The position numbers and the translations under genes are program-made. A stretch of 64,000 bases of DNA from Saccharomycopsis fibuligera x Saccharomycopsis cf. fibuligera (lineage: Eukaryota; Ascomycota; Saccharomycetes; Ascoideales; Saccharomycopsidaceae): positions 1,054,001 to 1,118,000 of the forward strand of contig CP012813.1 of NCBI GenBank assembly GCA_001936135.1, in the 5' to 3' direction. Of this stretch, positions 50,040 through 60,722 are shown one piece after another. Position 1 is the first letter of the stretch. Each line of letters begins with the position of its first letter. The notes beneath the pieces were generated by a model that had not been told where the DNA came from, made no database searches, and saw only the letters and a program-made list of their open reading frames with translations.

Positions 50040-50086
50040 CACATGCCCAAGAGCGTCATGTGAAACGCATGTGCTGAGATCATGTG
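50040..50086. promoter_or_regulatory. Four-E-box cluster upstream of CBF1
   Basis: CACATG at 50040-50045 and CATGTG at 50057-50062, 50068-50073 and 50081-50086 lie within 47 bp, about 620 bp upstream of CBF1. They are the CACRTG class of bHLH sites, so autoregulation by Cbf1 is possible but inferred. Confidence 0.5.
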
Positions 50087-50301
50087 CTTTCAAGTGCATG
50101 GTTGCCCGGTGAACAGGATTGCTTTTTGAAGGAGTTCCGGGGGCCCGGCGCTTGCTGGTAGCGGCTTCTGTGCGCGCGCACTGTGGTACATTGTATAATG
50201 CTGCTCGCCGGTTTGGATTTTGTCAATCTACTACTCTAAACATGGTTAAAACAAACCAACATGCGAAAAGCACAATGTGACTTGTCACGTAATTGATAAA
50301 G

Positions 50302-50318
50302 CAAAAAAAAATAAAAAA
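50302..50318 (-). terminator. Pol III terminator of tRNA-Ala
   Basis: Directly after the tRNA 3' end the minus strand reads a short spacer, then T6 and T9 tracts (plus-strand A runs at 50313-50318 and 50303-50311). These are standard RNA polymerase III stop signals. Confidence 0.75.
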
Positions 50319-50324
50319 TTAAAC

Positions 50325-50397
50325 TGGACGAGTTGGGAATCGAACCCAAGACCTCTCCCATGCTAAGGGAGCGCGCTACCAACTACGCCACACGCCC
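50325..50397 (-). tRNA. tRNA-Ala (anticodon AGC), intronless
   Basis: The 73-nt gene folds as a standard cloverleaf. The acceptor 5' strand is GGGCGTG, with a 3' CTCGTCC plus discriminator A. It includes the G3:U70 wobble that is the alanine identity element. The anticodon stem is CTCCC/GGGAG with loop TTAGCAT, giving anticodon AGC. The T arm has GGTTCGAATCC. A U-U mismatch in the acceptor stem is also present in the S. cerevisiae tRNA-Ala as I recall it. No intron or CCA is encoded. Confidence 0.97.
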
Positions 50398-50617
50398 ATT
50401 TTATATAAAAAAATTTTGATGCTGTTTCCTAGCTGCTGTTGGAGTCGGAATTATTTATGGGGTGTAAGAGGGTGTTATCCGTTTTTGTATATGCATGCTC
50501 CAAATTTTTTTTTTCCTGCTCTGCTCTGCTCCATCATTAAGTACTGATAGTGAGTGACATAATGATTAAATGAAAAACATCTGTTCATCAGCAAACCTAC
50601 ACACAACAACACAAGTG

Positions 50618-51190
50618 ATGGCCATTTGTCAGATATGCAATGAAAATGTCTCAAAGTACAAGTGCCCAAAGTGCAAGATAGGCTAGTACGTTTTGTCTTT
50701 TTTTTTTTTTTTTTTTTTTGTGTTCTGTTAATTTTCTCCAAGTGATTATTTGGTTCATATTATACTAACGTTGCCTTTCAGCTGTTCTCTCTCGTGCTTC
50801 AAATCTCCAGAACACAATCACGAGACCTTGTCTGCCACTGATCCAAAAACTGATGGCAACGACAGCAAACAGCTGTTGGTGGTGACTTCACCAGAAAACA
50901 CATTCTCGCGCTTAAAACCACGCAGTCAACGGATCTTGAAAAACGATAAGCGACAACATAATGGCAAGCTTAGAGCGCTTCTCGAACTACCACAACTCCA
51001 GGTACAGTTACTAGTGTTGCACCGCATTCTTACTGATCCTTCAGTGACTAATGAACAGTCTTTTGACGCGAGAAAAGATATTGCTATAAAGAAGCTAGAA
51101 ACCTTACGAGAAGATGGTGTGCATGCTAATGAGTTGGTGGAGGAATTCTGTACTGTTTTTGAAATGGTGGCTGAGGGCGCTAATGAATGA
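50618..51190 (+). CDS. HIT1: HIT-type zinc-finger protein, Hit1-like (spliced)
   Basis: A small zf-HIT protein resembling Hit1 (ZNHIT3), an assembly factor for box C/D snoRNPs. Exon 1 (50618-50685) encodes MAICQICNENVSKYKCPK and on to IG plus two bases. The intron (50686-50781, 96 nt) starts GTACGT, has TACTAAC at 50763-50769 and ends CAG. Exon 2 (50782-51190) restores Y-C-S-L-S-C-F-K. The 158-residue product has the complete treble-clef zinc ligands Cys4, Cys7, Cys16, Cys19, Cys24, Cys28, His34 and His36. The remainder is charged and helical, as in Hit1. Without splicing the zinc finger would be broken, which supports the gene model. The intron contains a run of 22 T. Other short zf-HIT proteins are possible alternatives to Hit1. 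Confidence 0.85.
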
Positions 51191-51203
51191 TTTGATAAAC
51201 AAT

Positions 51204-51239
<36 letters not shown>

Positions 51240-51959
51240 GAAAACGCAGATGTATGGCATGAAATGTAAAGCTTTGGTTTTATTTATTTGCATTATTATA
51301 GACCATGGTCATACAAAGCTTGAGAGCCTCATTGATCATCTTCTCAACCAGGCGAAATATAAATCGCGAACCCCTTTCAACCAATGTAGGTCCTTTTAGG
51401 TTCTGTAACGCTCACGACCGATAAGTGGTTAGTCAACAAAGTGTATCGTATCGAAGCATTTCACCTCACCTCGCCTCACCTCCCGTCATATGCAACTTTT
51501 GGTAATCCCCAATTCCTTTCTGTAGTCAAAATTTTATGACCTTACCGAGGTATCATTTGACGCAGTGCAGTGACTACGTTTAGTTTCCTAAAATCCGGGC
51601 ACCAGAATCACCGTCGCAACGATCCACACTACTCTATATGCTTTTACGGGGAGCCCGGCAGCCCTGAGGAGCAATACCAAAAGCCTTTTACCTTACGAGA
51701 GCACACAAAAGATCACTGTGTCTTGCTGTTCTTGCTGTTCTTGCTGCTCCAACTTCTGTGGCGGTGTTGCGTGGATCGCGTGTGTGGCGGTGCCTTACCG
51801 CTGTTTCCCTGCTGACAGTGAAAGTCTCTCCTCCTCAACCACTCGAACAGTGCAAATCCAGATCGCTGGAAATTCAAAAATACTTCGGAGCACGCATCTG
51901 TTAGTCACCGCCATCCCATCCCTCATGTTTCATACACTACCATATCATTAAATTCCAGC
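51191..51959. other. Intergenic HIT1-like to PUT3-like
   Basis: A T33 run (51206-51238) starts 15 bp after the HIT1-like stop. The rest is the PUT3-like promoter, with CACCT repeats at about 51463-51483 and a GC-rich patch near 51640-51670. A GCCTTTTACC at about 51685 recalls the U5 snRNA loop but has no flanking stem. No RNA gene is supported. Confidence 0.5.
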
Positions 51960-52061
51960 ATGCCCACCAGCACCACCGCAAAGAAAAGATCCAGCGCGGC
52001 TTTGGATGATAGGCAGCATGCCAAAAGACAATCTCCGGCAGATTTTTCTCTAGTTCAGCAG

Positions 52062-52092
<31 letters not shown>

Positions 52093-55000
52093 CTGCACCG
52101 ATTTCTCGAGCATCACTGACTTATCCAGCAATTGGTACCACCACTTCCAGTGCCAACGCCAATGCTAACACTGATAATGCTAGTGCCAACGCCAGTGCAG
52201 ACGCCAATGCGATTTCCAGCGGCAGTACATCATCACCAACTTCAGAAAGATCCAGTACCATATTAGCAGACGATCCCGATGACAGCTCTCGCAAGAAGAA
52301 ACGCACAAACTATGCCTGTGTGCGCTGTCGTAAGCGCCACATCAAGTGTCCTGGAGGCAACCCCTGTCAAAAGTGCAAAGTTGCCAGCGCGGCTTGCGAA
52401 TATGCCGAAGCTGACAAGAAAGTGGTTATATCCATGAAATATTTGCAACGTTTGCAGGAAGAAATTGCCGCGTTGAAGAAACAAAATGCTAATTTGAGGA
52501 CTAGAGAGAAAACTAACAATAGCCGGGCTCGTCACGGAAGTGAGAATGTGGATCCCCAATCCTTCACGCCCTTGTCTGTTGGCGAAGGGGCCAATACTGC
52601 AACTGCTGCCAACACAAACAGTATCGCCAGTGGTAATTCCAACAATAGCAGTCAAAAGAGTAATAATGCTAGCAGCACTCATGGGACATCTTCAATACAA
52701 TCGAACCACTCCACAACAAATGTCAAAGACAACAGCAACACCAAACTAGCATCCAAAGACTCAAAGTATTTGAACGAAGTAGTGCCGCCATTCGTTGACC
52801 GCCAGCGCAGATTAGTGTGCTCCAAAACCGGCGAGAAATTCTATGTTGGATCCTCTTCCATGACCCTTTTTGGTCTTGAAGTTGAAAGTATGATTCCCGA
52901 CAATGTCATCAGAAACAACAACGGCAACGGCAATGGCAAGCACCAACAAGGTAGCGGCAGCAGTAGTAACGGGGAAATGAATTCCAATGAGAAACTAAGC
53001 ACTGTGTTGGAAAGAGAAGGAAACGCATACCGTATATATTTGGGCAAAACTGAAACGCGGCCTGGAATTTCAGTTAAATTTACTCTTCCCTCATATTCGT
53101 ATGCTATGCTATTGATTGACACATTCATCACCTACAATGACGGCTGTTTTTATTTTTTCAATGAGGGTATTGTCAAGGAAAGCTTGCGCAGGATTTATAG
53201 TCATAACTTATCTAGCAATAACAAGACAACAGCAGATCCTGAACATCCCGCTCAAGACTCCATTATCGAAACTATTAATTTTTGCAAACTTTTGCTTATT
53301 TTTGCCATTGGGGAAATGTACTTGGGAACCGCTAATGATACTAATGGCACCAAGCTAAATACTCCCAGGCTACCAGGTTCAGGTTTTTTCCAACAAGCGT
53401 CAGAGTTGTTCACGGGGCTTTTTGCTTCAGGTGCCATTGATAACGTTGCTAGAGAAGGCGGTGTGGAAGTTATGCTTCTTTATGCCTTTTACTTGCAGGT
53501 GGCCGATTGTACAGTAGCCTCGTATTTCTACTTTGGCATTGCACTACGAGCTTCGTTGATTTTGGGATTGCATGTTGATGTGGAAAAAGATACATTGTCA
53601 AGATTCGAATTAGAGCATCGTCGCCGATTATGGTGGACCGTTTATATGTTTGAGCGAATGTTATCTTCGAAAGCCGGCTTGCCATTATCCCTCAGCGACG
53701 ACTCCATCTCTACAGAGTTGCCGCAGGATTTTGATATGTCCAATCCGCCAAAAAGTTGCGAGCATTATATTTTCCCCGAAGCAGAATACATCAAGAACTG
53801 TGTCACTATTGTCCAAATCAATGCGTTGATCTTGTCGTCATTGTATCAAAAGGAGCCAACCACCAATATCTTGCCAGTGATTGCTGAATTGATTAATAAG
53901 TTGTTTGGCTGGAAGGAAAGCTTACCTGAATTCTTAAGACCAAATTTCCTGTGCTCGAATTTCAGAATTCCAAGACTTGTGGCCAATTTGATGACGGAAT
54001 ATTTCCAAGGAATCAATTTGGCAGTAAGGCCATTATTGTTTTATCTAACAACAAAGCAAATCAAACTTAACAAGACCAGCGATGTGTACATTGACTTGAC
54101 GAAATACTCTGATTCAATCTTAACTTTGCTAAATGCATCGTTTCAAGGATCCATCAATACAATAAGATCACTTTGGGCCTTGATGCCCGAAAACATGGTG
54201 GCGTTATTCGGATACATGGACCGCGAGTACTTGTTCACCGCAGCAGCCACTTTGATCTTATTCAATGTCGCTTTTGGAGTCCATGATGCCACAGAAGAAC
54301 ATTTGGATCATGCATTGCATATGTTTACCAAAATGCGTAATTTGGGCAACAATCCAGCCGAATTACGCAGAGCACAGTTGCTTAAGCTTATGCAAACATT
54401 CAATTTCAACAAGAGGATGGAACAGTTGATTAACAAATATGATGATAACTTGGAATACGAACGCTTATTGAGTATCAACGGTGGTAGTGGTCGCTCAAAG
54501 AGAGGATTGCTGCTGAAGAACAAGGGTGATAGTACTAATGATAACAGCAACAATGATAAAAATAATAATAATAATAGTAATAATAGCGAAGTGCAAAAAA
54601 CGTTCAATAAAAAGTTGCTCAATAAAGAGAAACGAAAGCAGGTCAATAATAACCGATTCATATACCAAAAGAAACGTACAAACTGGAATGGGACAAGTGC
54701 CAGCGCCAACCCGGGAAGTGATGTTTCTATTGCTTCTCCGACATCCGTATCAGCCACCAGCACTACAAGTTTTGGCTCACATAATGATAGCAGCAATGAC
54801 AGTACCATCGGATTCACCGAAAATAGCATTCATGACATAAATGATATAATTTCCATTCACAGCATCAATCATCCAGTTTCCAACACCAGAAATGATGGCC
54901 TATTGCTGAATCGTGGTATTGGGGTTGACTCCTCTCATCATCGCAAATCGCCAATTCCAACTTCTACAATATCTCAGGCTACGTCTAGCAACAGCATGTC

Positions 55001-55499
55001 CCATCACCATAATACACATACAAGTACGGGTGCAAATTTGGCTAGCGGCGATGTGGCAAATAGCTATTCGTTAACGATGCCAGCAGCGGCACCAGCACCA
55101 GCACCAGGAACTGAGCGTGCGACTAACGCTGTCAGTGGCAGAAACCATACTTTCAACACTAACCACCATCAGCACCAGCACCAGCACCAGCATCAGCAGC
55201 AATTAGGCTACGAAAATCCTAATAACTTGGTATTTGGGACGGGCATGGGCACAGGCAACGTTGCAGGAGGAGCAGCCCTGACAGAGCCAGGTGGCATTGC
55301 AGGCACCACCAACCATAGCTCACAGACAATTTTCGATGCGCTTGGTAAATTTGATCTCTCCAGCGCTACACCATTTTCTGGATTTATGAATAATTCTCTG
55401 GCCATCGATAATGAACTTTGGGACGAGATTACTAACCAGCCGACTTGGTTGAATGACGTTAGCGAAGAATTCCAGCATTTGATGGATAATCTTAATTGA
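51960..55499 (+). CDS. PUT3: Zn2Cys6 transcription factor, Put3-like
   Basis: A Gal4-class regulator. The 1179-residue product has a poly-Gln tract at about 33-45. The zinc cluster lies at about 117-147: ACVRCRKRHIKCPGGNPCQKC..ACEY. The linker and coiled coil ADKKVVISMKYLQRLQEEI follow. The RKRHIKCPGGNPCQKC segment is what I recall from S. cerevisiae Put3, the proline-utilisation activator that binds CGG-N10-CCG, so Put3 is the preferred call. A fungal transcription-factor middle homology region runs from about 390 to 830, with RRRLWWTVYMFERMLSSKAGLPLSLSD. The C-terminal 330 residues are Asn/Ser/His/Gln-rich and end in an acidic stretch (LWDEITNQPTWLNDVSEEF) that could be the activation domain. 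Confidence 0.8.
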
Positions 55500-55589
55500 T
55501 TGTCATAGGTGATTAGTATAATATGCGTTGAACGGCTGATTGGCCTCTGGCTAAGTCTTTTTCGAAGAACTTACTCATAGAGGTTGTGT

Positions 55590-55626
<37 letters not shown>

Positions 55627-56718
55627 CTTTCTTTCTTTTTTTCTTTGAGTAATATTTATAGATTTTGTTTACAGTTCCACAAATAATGATAATTTATAAA
55701 CGCCAGCTATTTAAGGATGATATTATTAATGGTAAATAATTTACATACAATATCCGTCAAAGTTTGTAGTTTTTTGAAGCAACCTACAAACCTTGCATCC
55801 ATGTTCGACCAAAGACTCAATATGGTACAGATTTCTATATCTTGCAGGTCTGGTGGTTGGTGTAGTATATCCGGGATCATCGCGGCCAAATTTGATGCTC
55901 CTGGCCAGCCAGCCAATGTATATGTTAATTTACTTGCATTGAGATATTAAATTTGCCCCAGAACAGTTCCCCACATTGTAGCTATTTTAGCCATTTCGTC
56001 CTCTTGTTACTCGGTTTGTTTGCACTAGAACAGAGTCTATTGCCGGTAGTTTTTTACATTAGCTTCGAAGTGGTGGCGGGCCGTTTGCGTAACTCCATTG
56101 GGACAGCAAAAGCGTGGCAGGCATCTTCACAAAGGTTGTTGAATTTGCTATTTTCATAACAAATAGTGGGGGAGGGAGAAGGGAGTAAAGCAGTGTGCAA
56201 TTGTGAGCACCGTAATACTATAGTTCACTGCTAGATGTTGAAGCTTTGCTTGGCATCTTTCAAACTTCAGGAGGTTGAATGGTCACTGGCTCGGGACGGG
56301 CCTCGAGATCCTCGCTCGTATTGCATGGTTGGTGGGCTGCAGCGGCTGAGCGATTGCGCAACTCCAGAAAACTCCGTATGTCCAGTTGTTTTTTTTTTTT
56401 TTTTTTTTTTTTTTACTAATCTGCCCCCAAGTGAGTGATTCTTTGGCACCAGCAGATTCCCTGTCTTTGGGGGTCTTTTCTCTGTATATAACTGTATATA
56501 CCCCCAACTCATTCCTTGTTTCCCGTCCATTGTCGATAGCTATATAAATCAAATTTCGCTAGTGTTGTTGCTTTGGAGAATCTCACGGCTGAGAGTCCCT
56601 AAACTACCGTCACGTAATTTTTCAACGTTTGGCTTTGAACTTTTGGTCGATTGAAAGATAAGAATTTGATAAACCAACTGGCTATACAAATACACTACTA
56701 CACCATAAACTAGGCCCA
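55500..56718. other. Intergenic PUT3-like to first transporter
   Basis: A 1.2-kb region with T36 at 55591-55626 and another T run at about 56390-56414. An 8-bp inverted repeat (TTGGGGGT at 56467-56474, ACCCCCAA at 56500-56507) is possibly a regulatory site of the transporter. No gene is recognised. Confidence 0.55.
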
Positions 56719-58392
56719 ATGCATTCAACAATCAATTTCTTTGCCAACACATTCAACGGCCTGAAACATAGCAGAAAACAGTCTGGCTCTAGCTCCTTGG
56801 ATCACTCCATTTCCACAGTGCCATCCGAAACTGGCCGCCATAAAAATAACGACGTTCCTTTGAATGATCTCACCGCCGCTAACAGCAACAACGTCAGCGC
56901 TAAAAGGCCAAAAAGACATTCAGTTAATGAAAACACATTAAAAGTAAAGAACAATGATATCCGTTCAAAGGATAACATCTCTATAGTGGGGCCATCCACA
57001 ACAAATCCCCGTAACGACCATTATAATCACGATAACGCCTCAGCGGTTTCCAAACAATTGATCAATAATGGCAGCGCTGATAATAACACCGCCAGCAGTA
57101 CAAGAGACAGCGCCAGCCTAAGCGACCCAGACGAGTTGGATTTCCCTGAAGGTGGACTTCGCGCATGGCTTTGCGTATTGGGATCATTTCTTGGTCTTAC
57201 CAATTGTTTCGGCACGATCAATAGTGTCTCTGCTATTGAAACTTACATTGCCCATAACCAGCTTGCTAACGTTAGCGCATCTGTCATTGGCTGGGTTTTT
57301 TCCATTTATATGTGTGTTGCTTTGCTCTTTGGGGTCTTTACCGGCCATTTGTTTGACACTCAGGGCCCGCGTATTCCCATTATCATGGGCACAGTGCTTA
57401 CTTTTGCGGGAGTATTCGCTATGGGAAACTGCCATACCATTTGGCAGTTTATTTTGGCCTTTGGGGTTGTTGCTGGCTTGGGTACCGCGGTGCAAATGTC
57501 TGCTCTTGTCGGTATCATCTCACACTACTTTTACAAGCGCAGGGGCATTGCTATTGGACTCTCTACCATTGGTGGGTCAGTTGGTGGCGCTGTTTTCCCA
57601 ATAATGCTTCGCAAGTTGTATTCCTCAGTGGGGTTCGTATGGGCTAGTCGGATTTTCGGCTTTTTGCTTGCATTTTTGGATTTGTGCGCACTAGTGTTGA
57701 TTACTCCGCGCTTTCCCCCAAGAAAGACTTTATCAGATAAAAAAATGTCCATTTGGCAAAAAACTGGCAATTTTTTTGCAAAGACATTAGATCTTGAGGC
57801 ATTTAAAGACCCAAGATTTACATTTTGTACATTAGCAGTGACTTTTTCTGAAGTTTTCCTTGTCACTTCCATGACATACTATGGTTCGTATGCACTTTTC
57901 GTTGGCAATTCGCAAGATACTGCATATTTACTTATTACAGTGCTAAATGCTACTGGTGTGGTTGCTAGAGCTGCTGCTGGCTACGGGTCCGATAAATTGG
58001 GCAAATACAACGTCATGACAGGAATGGTTTTCTTTGCTTCTTTGTTTTGTTTGATCATCTGGCTTCCATTTGGCCATCACACTGGGGGCCTTTATGCATT
58101 TTCTGTGCTTTATGGTATTGCTTCGGCCGCGGTGCTTAGTTTGACTCCATTGTGCGTTAGTCAAATCTCCAGAGTCGAGGATTTTGGTAGGAAATATGCT
58201 ACTTGTTATTTTGTTGTTGCCTTGGGTACGTTGATTGGTATTCCAATTTCCGGTCTTTTCATTGGCGGCCATGGCACTTCGCAACAGTATGACAATTTCA
58301 TTATCTTTGTCAGTGTTCTTGGGTTTGTTGGGGTGCTTTTCTGGGTGATTTCTCGTTGGTTTGCTGTGAGGTTCAAATTGTGCGTTTATTAG
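56719..58392 (+). CDS. MFS monocarboxylate-permease-like transporter (MCH family), copy 1
   Basis: A major facilitator of the fungal monocarboxylate-porter-like family (MCH1-5/Esbp6), which includes the riboflavin transporter Mch5; the substrate is unknown here. The 557-residue product has a disordered cytosolic N-terminus of about 135 residues, then FPEGGLRAWLCVLGSF, the family entry to helix 1. Twelve predicted helices follow. The loop 2-3 block is GHLFDTQGPRIPIIMGT, a helix 4-5 block reads RRGIAIGLSTIGGSVGGAVFP, and the C-terminal helix ends WFAVRFKLCVY. The start MHSTINFFANTFN is shared with the downstream paralogue, supporting this ATG. It and copy 2 form a tandem duplication 734 bp apart. 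Confidence 0.88.
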   Translation: MHSTINFFANTFNGLKHSRKQSGSSSLDHSISTVPSETGRHKNNDVPLNDLTAANSNNVSAKRPKRHSVNENTLKVKNNDIRSKDNISIVGPSTTNPRNDHYNHDNASAVSKQLINNGSADNNTASSTRDSASLSDPDELDFPEGGLRAWLCVLGSFLGLTNCFGTINSVSAIETYIAHNQLANVSASVIGWVFSIYMCVALLFGVFTGHLFDTQGPRIPIIMGTVLTFAGVFAMGNCHTIWQFILAFGVVAGLGTAVQMSALVGIISHYFYKRRGIAIGLSTIGGSVGGAVFPIMLRKLYSSVGFVWASRIFGFLLAFLDLCALVLITPRFPPRKTLSDKKMSIWQKTGNFFAKTLDLEAFKDPRFTFCTLAVTFSEVFLVTSMTYYGSYALFVGNSQDTAYLLITVLNATGVVARAAAGYGSDKLGKYNVMTGMVFFASLFCLIIWLPFGHHTGGLYAFSVLYGIASAAVLSLTPLCVSQISRVEDFGRKYATCYFVVALGTLIGIPISGLFIGGHGTSQQYDNFIIFVSVLGFVGVLFWVISRWFAVRFKLCVY

Positions 58393-59126
58393 GTTGGTCC
58401 TGTACGTCGACCAATCTTTTCGAAAATTCTTGCAAATAGCTTTTTTTTTTTTTTTTTTTTTCTGCTTCTTTTTCTAATTTTTTGCTTATTTTGTGTGTTT
58501 CGAGTTTGTATGGAATGGTTGTTTTCATGAACTTGATCTGATTGCTCATTGTTTTAGGCCTTGTTTAATACTACATCTTGTTATAGTTATCTCATATTAC
58601 TGTTTATTTTTTCTTGTGGGCTCAACGCGTGTGTATACACTGCTGATTGAAAATCTCTTTAGTTGAGCAAGCCATAGTGCCAACAACAAAAAACACATTG
58701 ATGTGTTTTTGAAGACCGCTTCTTATCTGATTAATATCATCGACGATTTCGTACGCCATGTTGGCGGGACTGCGTCTGGTGGTGACACCCTACATCTGCT
58801 GGAGGGGCTTGGAGAGCCCGACACCGGGCCGTCAGCCGCGCCTAGGTCATGCAGCTTTCTACCGACAAACTTCATTATCGATTTTGGTCTCGGGAGACTC
58901 ATTGATCAATGAGTGAAAAATATTTTTACACCGGAAGATGCGCGGGGATTTTACCATTCGCAATTCTTTTACTTCTTCTGTTTTATTTATACCTTCTAAG
59001 TTGGCATGGTATGCCTTTGAATATCAGGCTTGCAAGTTTATATTAATATATATTTCAGCTGAATATTTGAGAAACCATTTTGCTGACTATTAGCCATTTG
59101 ACTAAACTCTCAGTCAGTCACTCACC
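58393..59126. other. Spacer between tandem transporter genes
   Basis: A T21 run (58441-58461) lies 48 bp after the stop of copy 1. A GC-rich island at about 58740-58850 includes the palindrome CGCCATGTTGGCG and several CCG/CGG triplets. It is a plausible zinc-cluster regulator target for copy 2. The small ORF here has no support as a gene. Confidence 0.5.
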
Positions 59127-60722
59127 ATGCATTCAACGTTCAATACATTCGCCAACACGTTCAGGTATTTGAAACATAGCAGGAGAAATTCTTCTTTTGA
59201 CCACTCTACTACTCCAGCGCCATCTTTGACAAATAACACCACCAGCAATTTTGCTCTAAATGATCTAGCCAATAACCAGAACCACTCCAAATTTAAAAGA
59301 TCTAAAAGACAATTAGTCAACGAGACCACCACCACCACCACCCGCTCAGCAGATAATGGATTTCAGTCAGAAGAGAACGTTGCTATTACCAGATCCAGCA
59401 ATAATGCTGGCAGCTCAGCAAGAGCAGCATCTATAAGTAGCACGTTGAATGACCAAAACAATGAGCTAGATTTTCCTGAAGGTGGACTTCGCGCATGGCT
59501 TTGCGTCTTGGGATCATTCCTTGGTCTCATGAACTGTTTTGGTACCAGTAACAGTATCTCGGCTATCGAAACTTACATTGCTCACAACCAACTTTCCAGT
59601 GTCAGTGCTTCTTCTGTCGGTTGGGTTTTTTCTATTTACCTTTGTGTTACTTTGCTTTTCGGAATCTTTACCGGCCATTTGTTTGACACTCAGGGCCCAC
59701 GTATTCCCATCATCATGGGCACAGTGCTTACTTTTGCAGGGGTGTTCGCTATGGGAAACTGCCATACCATTTGGCAGTTTATTTTGGCCTTTGGGGTTGT
59801 TGCTGGCTTGGGTACCGCGGTGCAAATGTCTGCTCTTGTCGGTGTCATCTCACACTACTTTTACAAACATAGAGGCATGGCGATTGGGTTAGCCACTGTT
59901 GGTGGATCCTTTGGTGGTGCGGTTTTCCCGATCATGTTACGCAAATTGTATTCTAATGTTGGATTTCAATGGGCTAGTCGGATTTTCGGCTTTTTGCTTG
60001 CATTTTTGGATTTGTGTGCTTTAGTATTAATCACTCCACGTTTCCCGCCAAAGAAGATTATTTCTGACAAGGAACTGACCATGTGGCAGAAGACTAGAAT
60101 TTTCTTTGCTAGAACTTTAGATCTCGAGGCATTTAAAGATCCAAGATTTGCTTTTTGCACTTTAGCCATCACTTTCTCAGAGGTTTTCTTAATGACTGCC
60201 ATGACATACTATGGGTCTTATGCGCAATTTGTTGGCAATTCTGAAGATACTTCATATTTGCTAATCACTCTAATGAATGCCACAGGGGTCATTGCTAGAG
60301 CAGCTGCGGGATTTGCTTCTGACAAAGTCGGTAAGTTCAACCTCATGATGGGAATGTTATTCTTTGCTTCTTTGTTTTGCTTGATTGTGTGGCTTCCATT
60401 TGGTCATCACACCGGGGGCCTTTATGCATTCTCGGTGCTTTTTGGTATGGCTTCCACAGCAGTGCTAAGCTTGTCACCCTTGTGCGTTAGCCAAATTTCA
60501 AGAGTTGAGGATTTTGGTAAGAAATACTCCACTTGTTGTTTTATTGAAGCTTTAGGGGTCTTGATTGGGATTCCGATTTCCGGTCTTTTCATTGGAGACC
60601 ATGGTACTGCAAAGCAGTACGATAATTATATTATTTTTACCAGTGTTCTAGGGTTTGTTGGGGTGTTTCTTTGGGTAATTTCTCGCTGGTTCGCTGTGAA
60701 GTTTAAATTATGCGTTTACTAA
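59127..60722 (+). CDS. MFS monocarboxylate-permease-like transporter (MCH family), copy 2
   Basis: A paralogue of the upstream transporter; the substrate is likewise unknown. The 531-residue product shares the N-terminal MHSTFNTFANTF, a shorter disordered N-terminus and all twelve membrane helices, ending WFAVKFKLCVY. Amino-acid divergence is concentrated in the N-terminus and scattered helix positions. The segment from GHLFDTQGPRIPI to SHYFYK is almost unchanged. At DNA level 59665-59866 is 97% identical to 57335-57536, whereas neighbouring third positions differ widely. Both copies appear intact. Confidence 0.88.
   Translation: MHSTFNTFANTFRYLKHSRRNSSFDHSTTPAPSLTNNTTSNFALNDLANNQNHSKFKRSKRQLVNETTTTTTRSADNGFQSEENVAITRSSNNAGSSARAASISSTLNDQNNELDFPEGGLRAWLCVLGSFLGLMNCFGTSNSISAIETYIAHNQLSSVSASSVGWVFSIYLCVTLLFGIFTGHLFDTQGPRIPIIMGTVLTFAGVFAMGNCHTIWQFILAFGVVAGLGTAVQMSALVGVISHYFYKHRGMAIGLATVGGSFGGAVFPIMLRKLYSNVGFQWASRIFGFLLAFLDLCALVLITPRFPPKKIISDKELTMWQKTRIFFARTLDLEAFKDPRFAFCTLAITFSEVFLMTAMTYYGSYAQFVGNSEDTSYLLITLMNATGVIARAAAGFASDKVGKFNLMMGMLFFASLFCLIVWLPFGHHTGGLYAFSVLFGMASTAVLSLSPLCVSQISRVEDFGKKYSTCCFIEALGVLIGIPISGLFIGDHGTAKQYDNYIIFTSVLGFVGVFLWVISRWFAVKFKLCVY

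Larger units (their letters stand above)
49509..50324. other. CBF1 upstream region
   Basis: An 816-bp region between CBF1 and the tRNA-Ala gene. It contains an A run (about 49591-49608), a CT/CG-rich pyrimidine tract at about 49890-49922, the E-box cluster listed separately, and a GC-rich segment near 50130-50180. No ORF of merit is seen. Confidence 0.55.

Noticed and set aside
51660-51720. U5 snRNA-like loop GCCTTTTACC
   Set aside because: No complementary stem flanks the loop and no Sm site is visible nearby, so it is taken as chance.
54526-54840. Hydrophobic ORF in another frame of the PUT3-like gene
   Set aside because: It arises from AAT/ATA-rich low-complexity sequence read out of frame.
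58703-58912. 69-codon ORF between the two transporters
   Set aside because: It reads through the GC-rich promoter island, starts at a non-ATG codon and has no recognisable domain.
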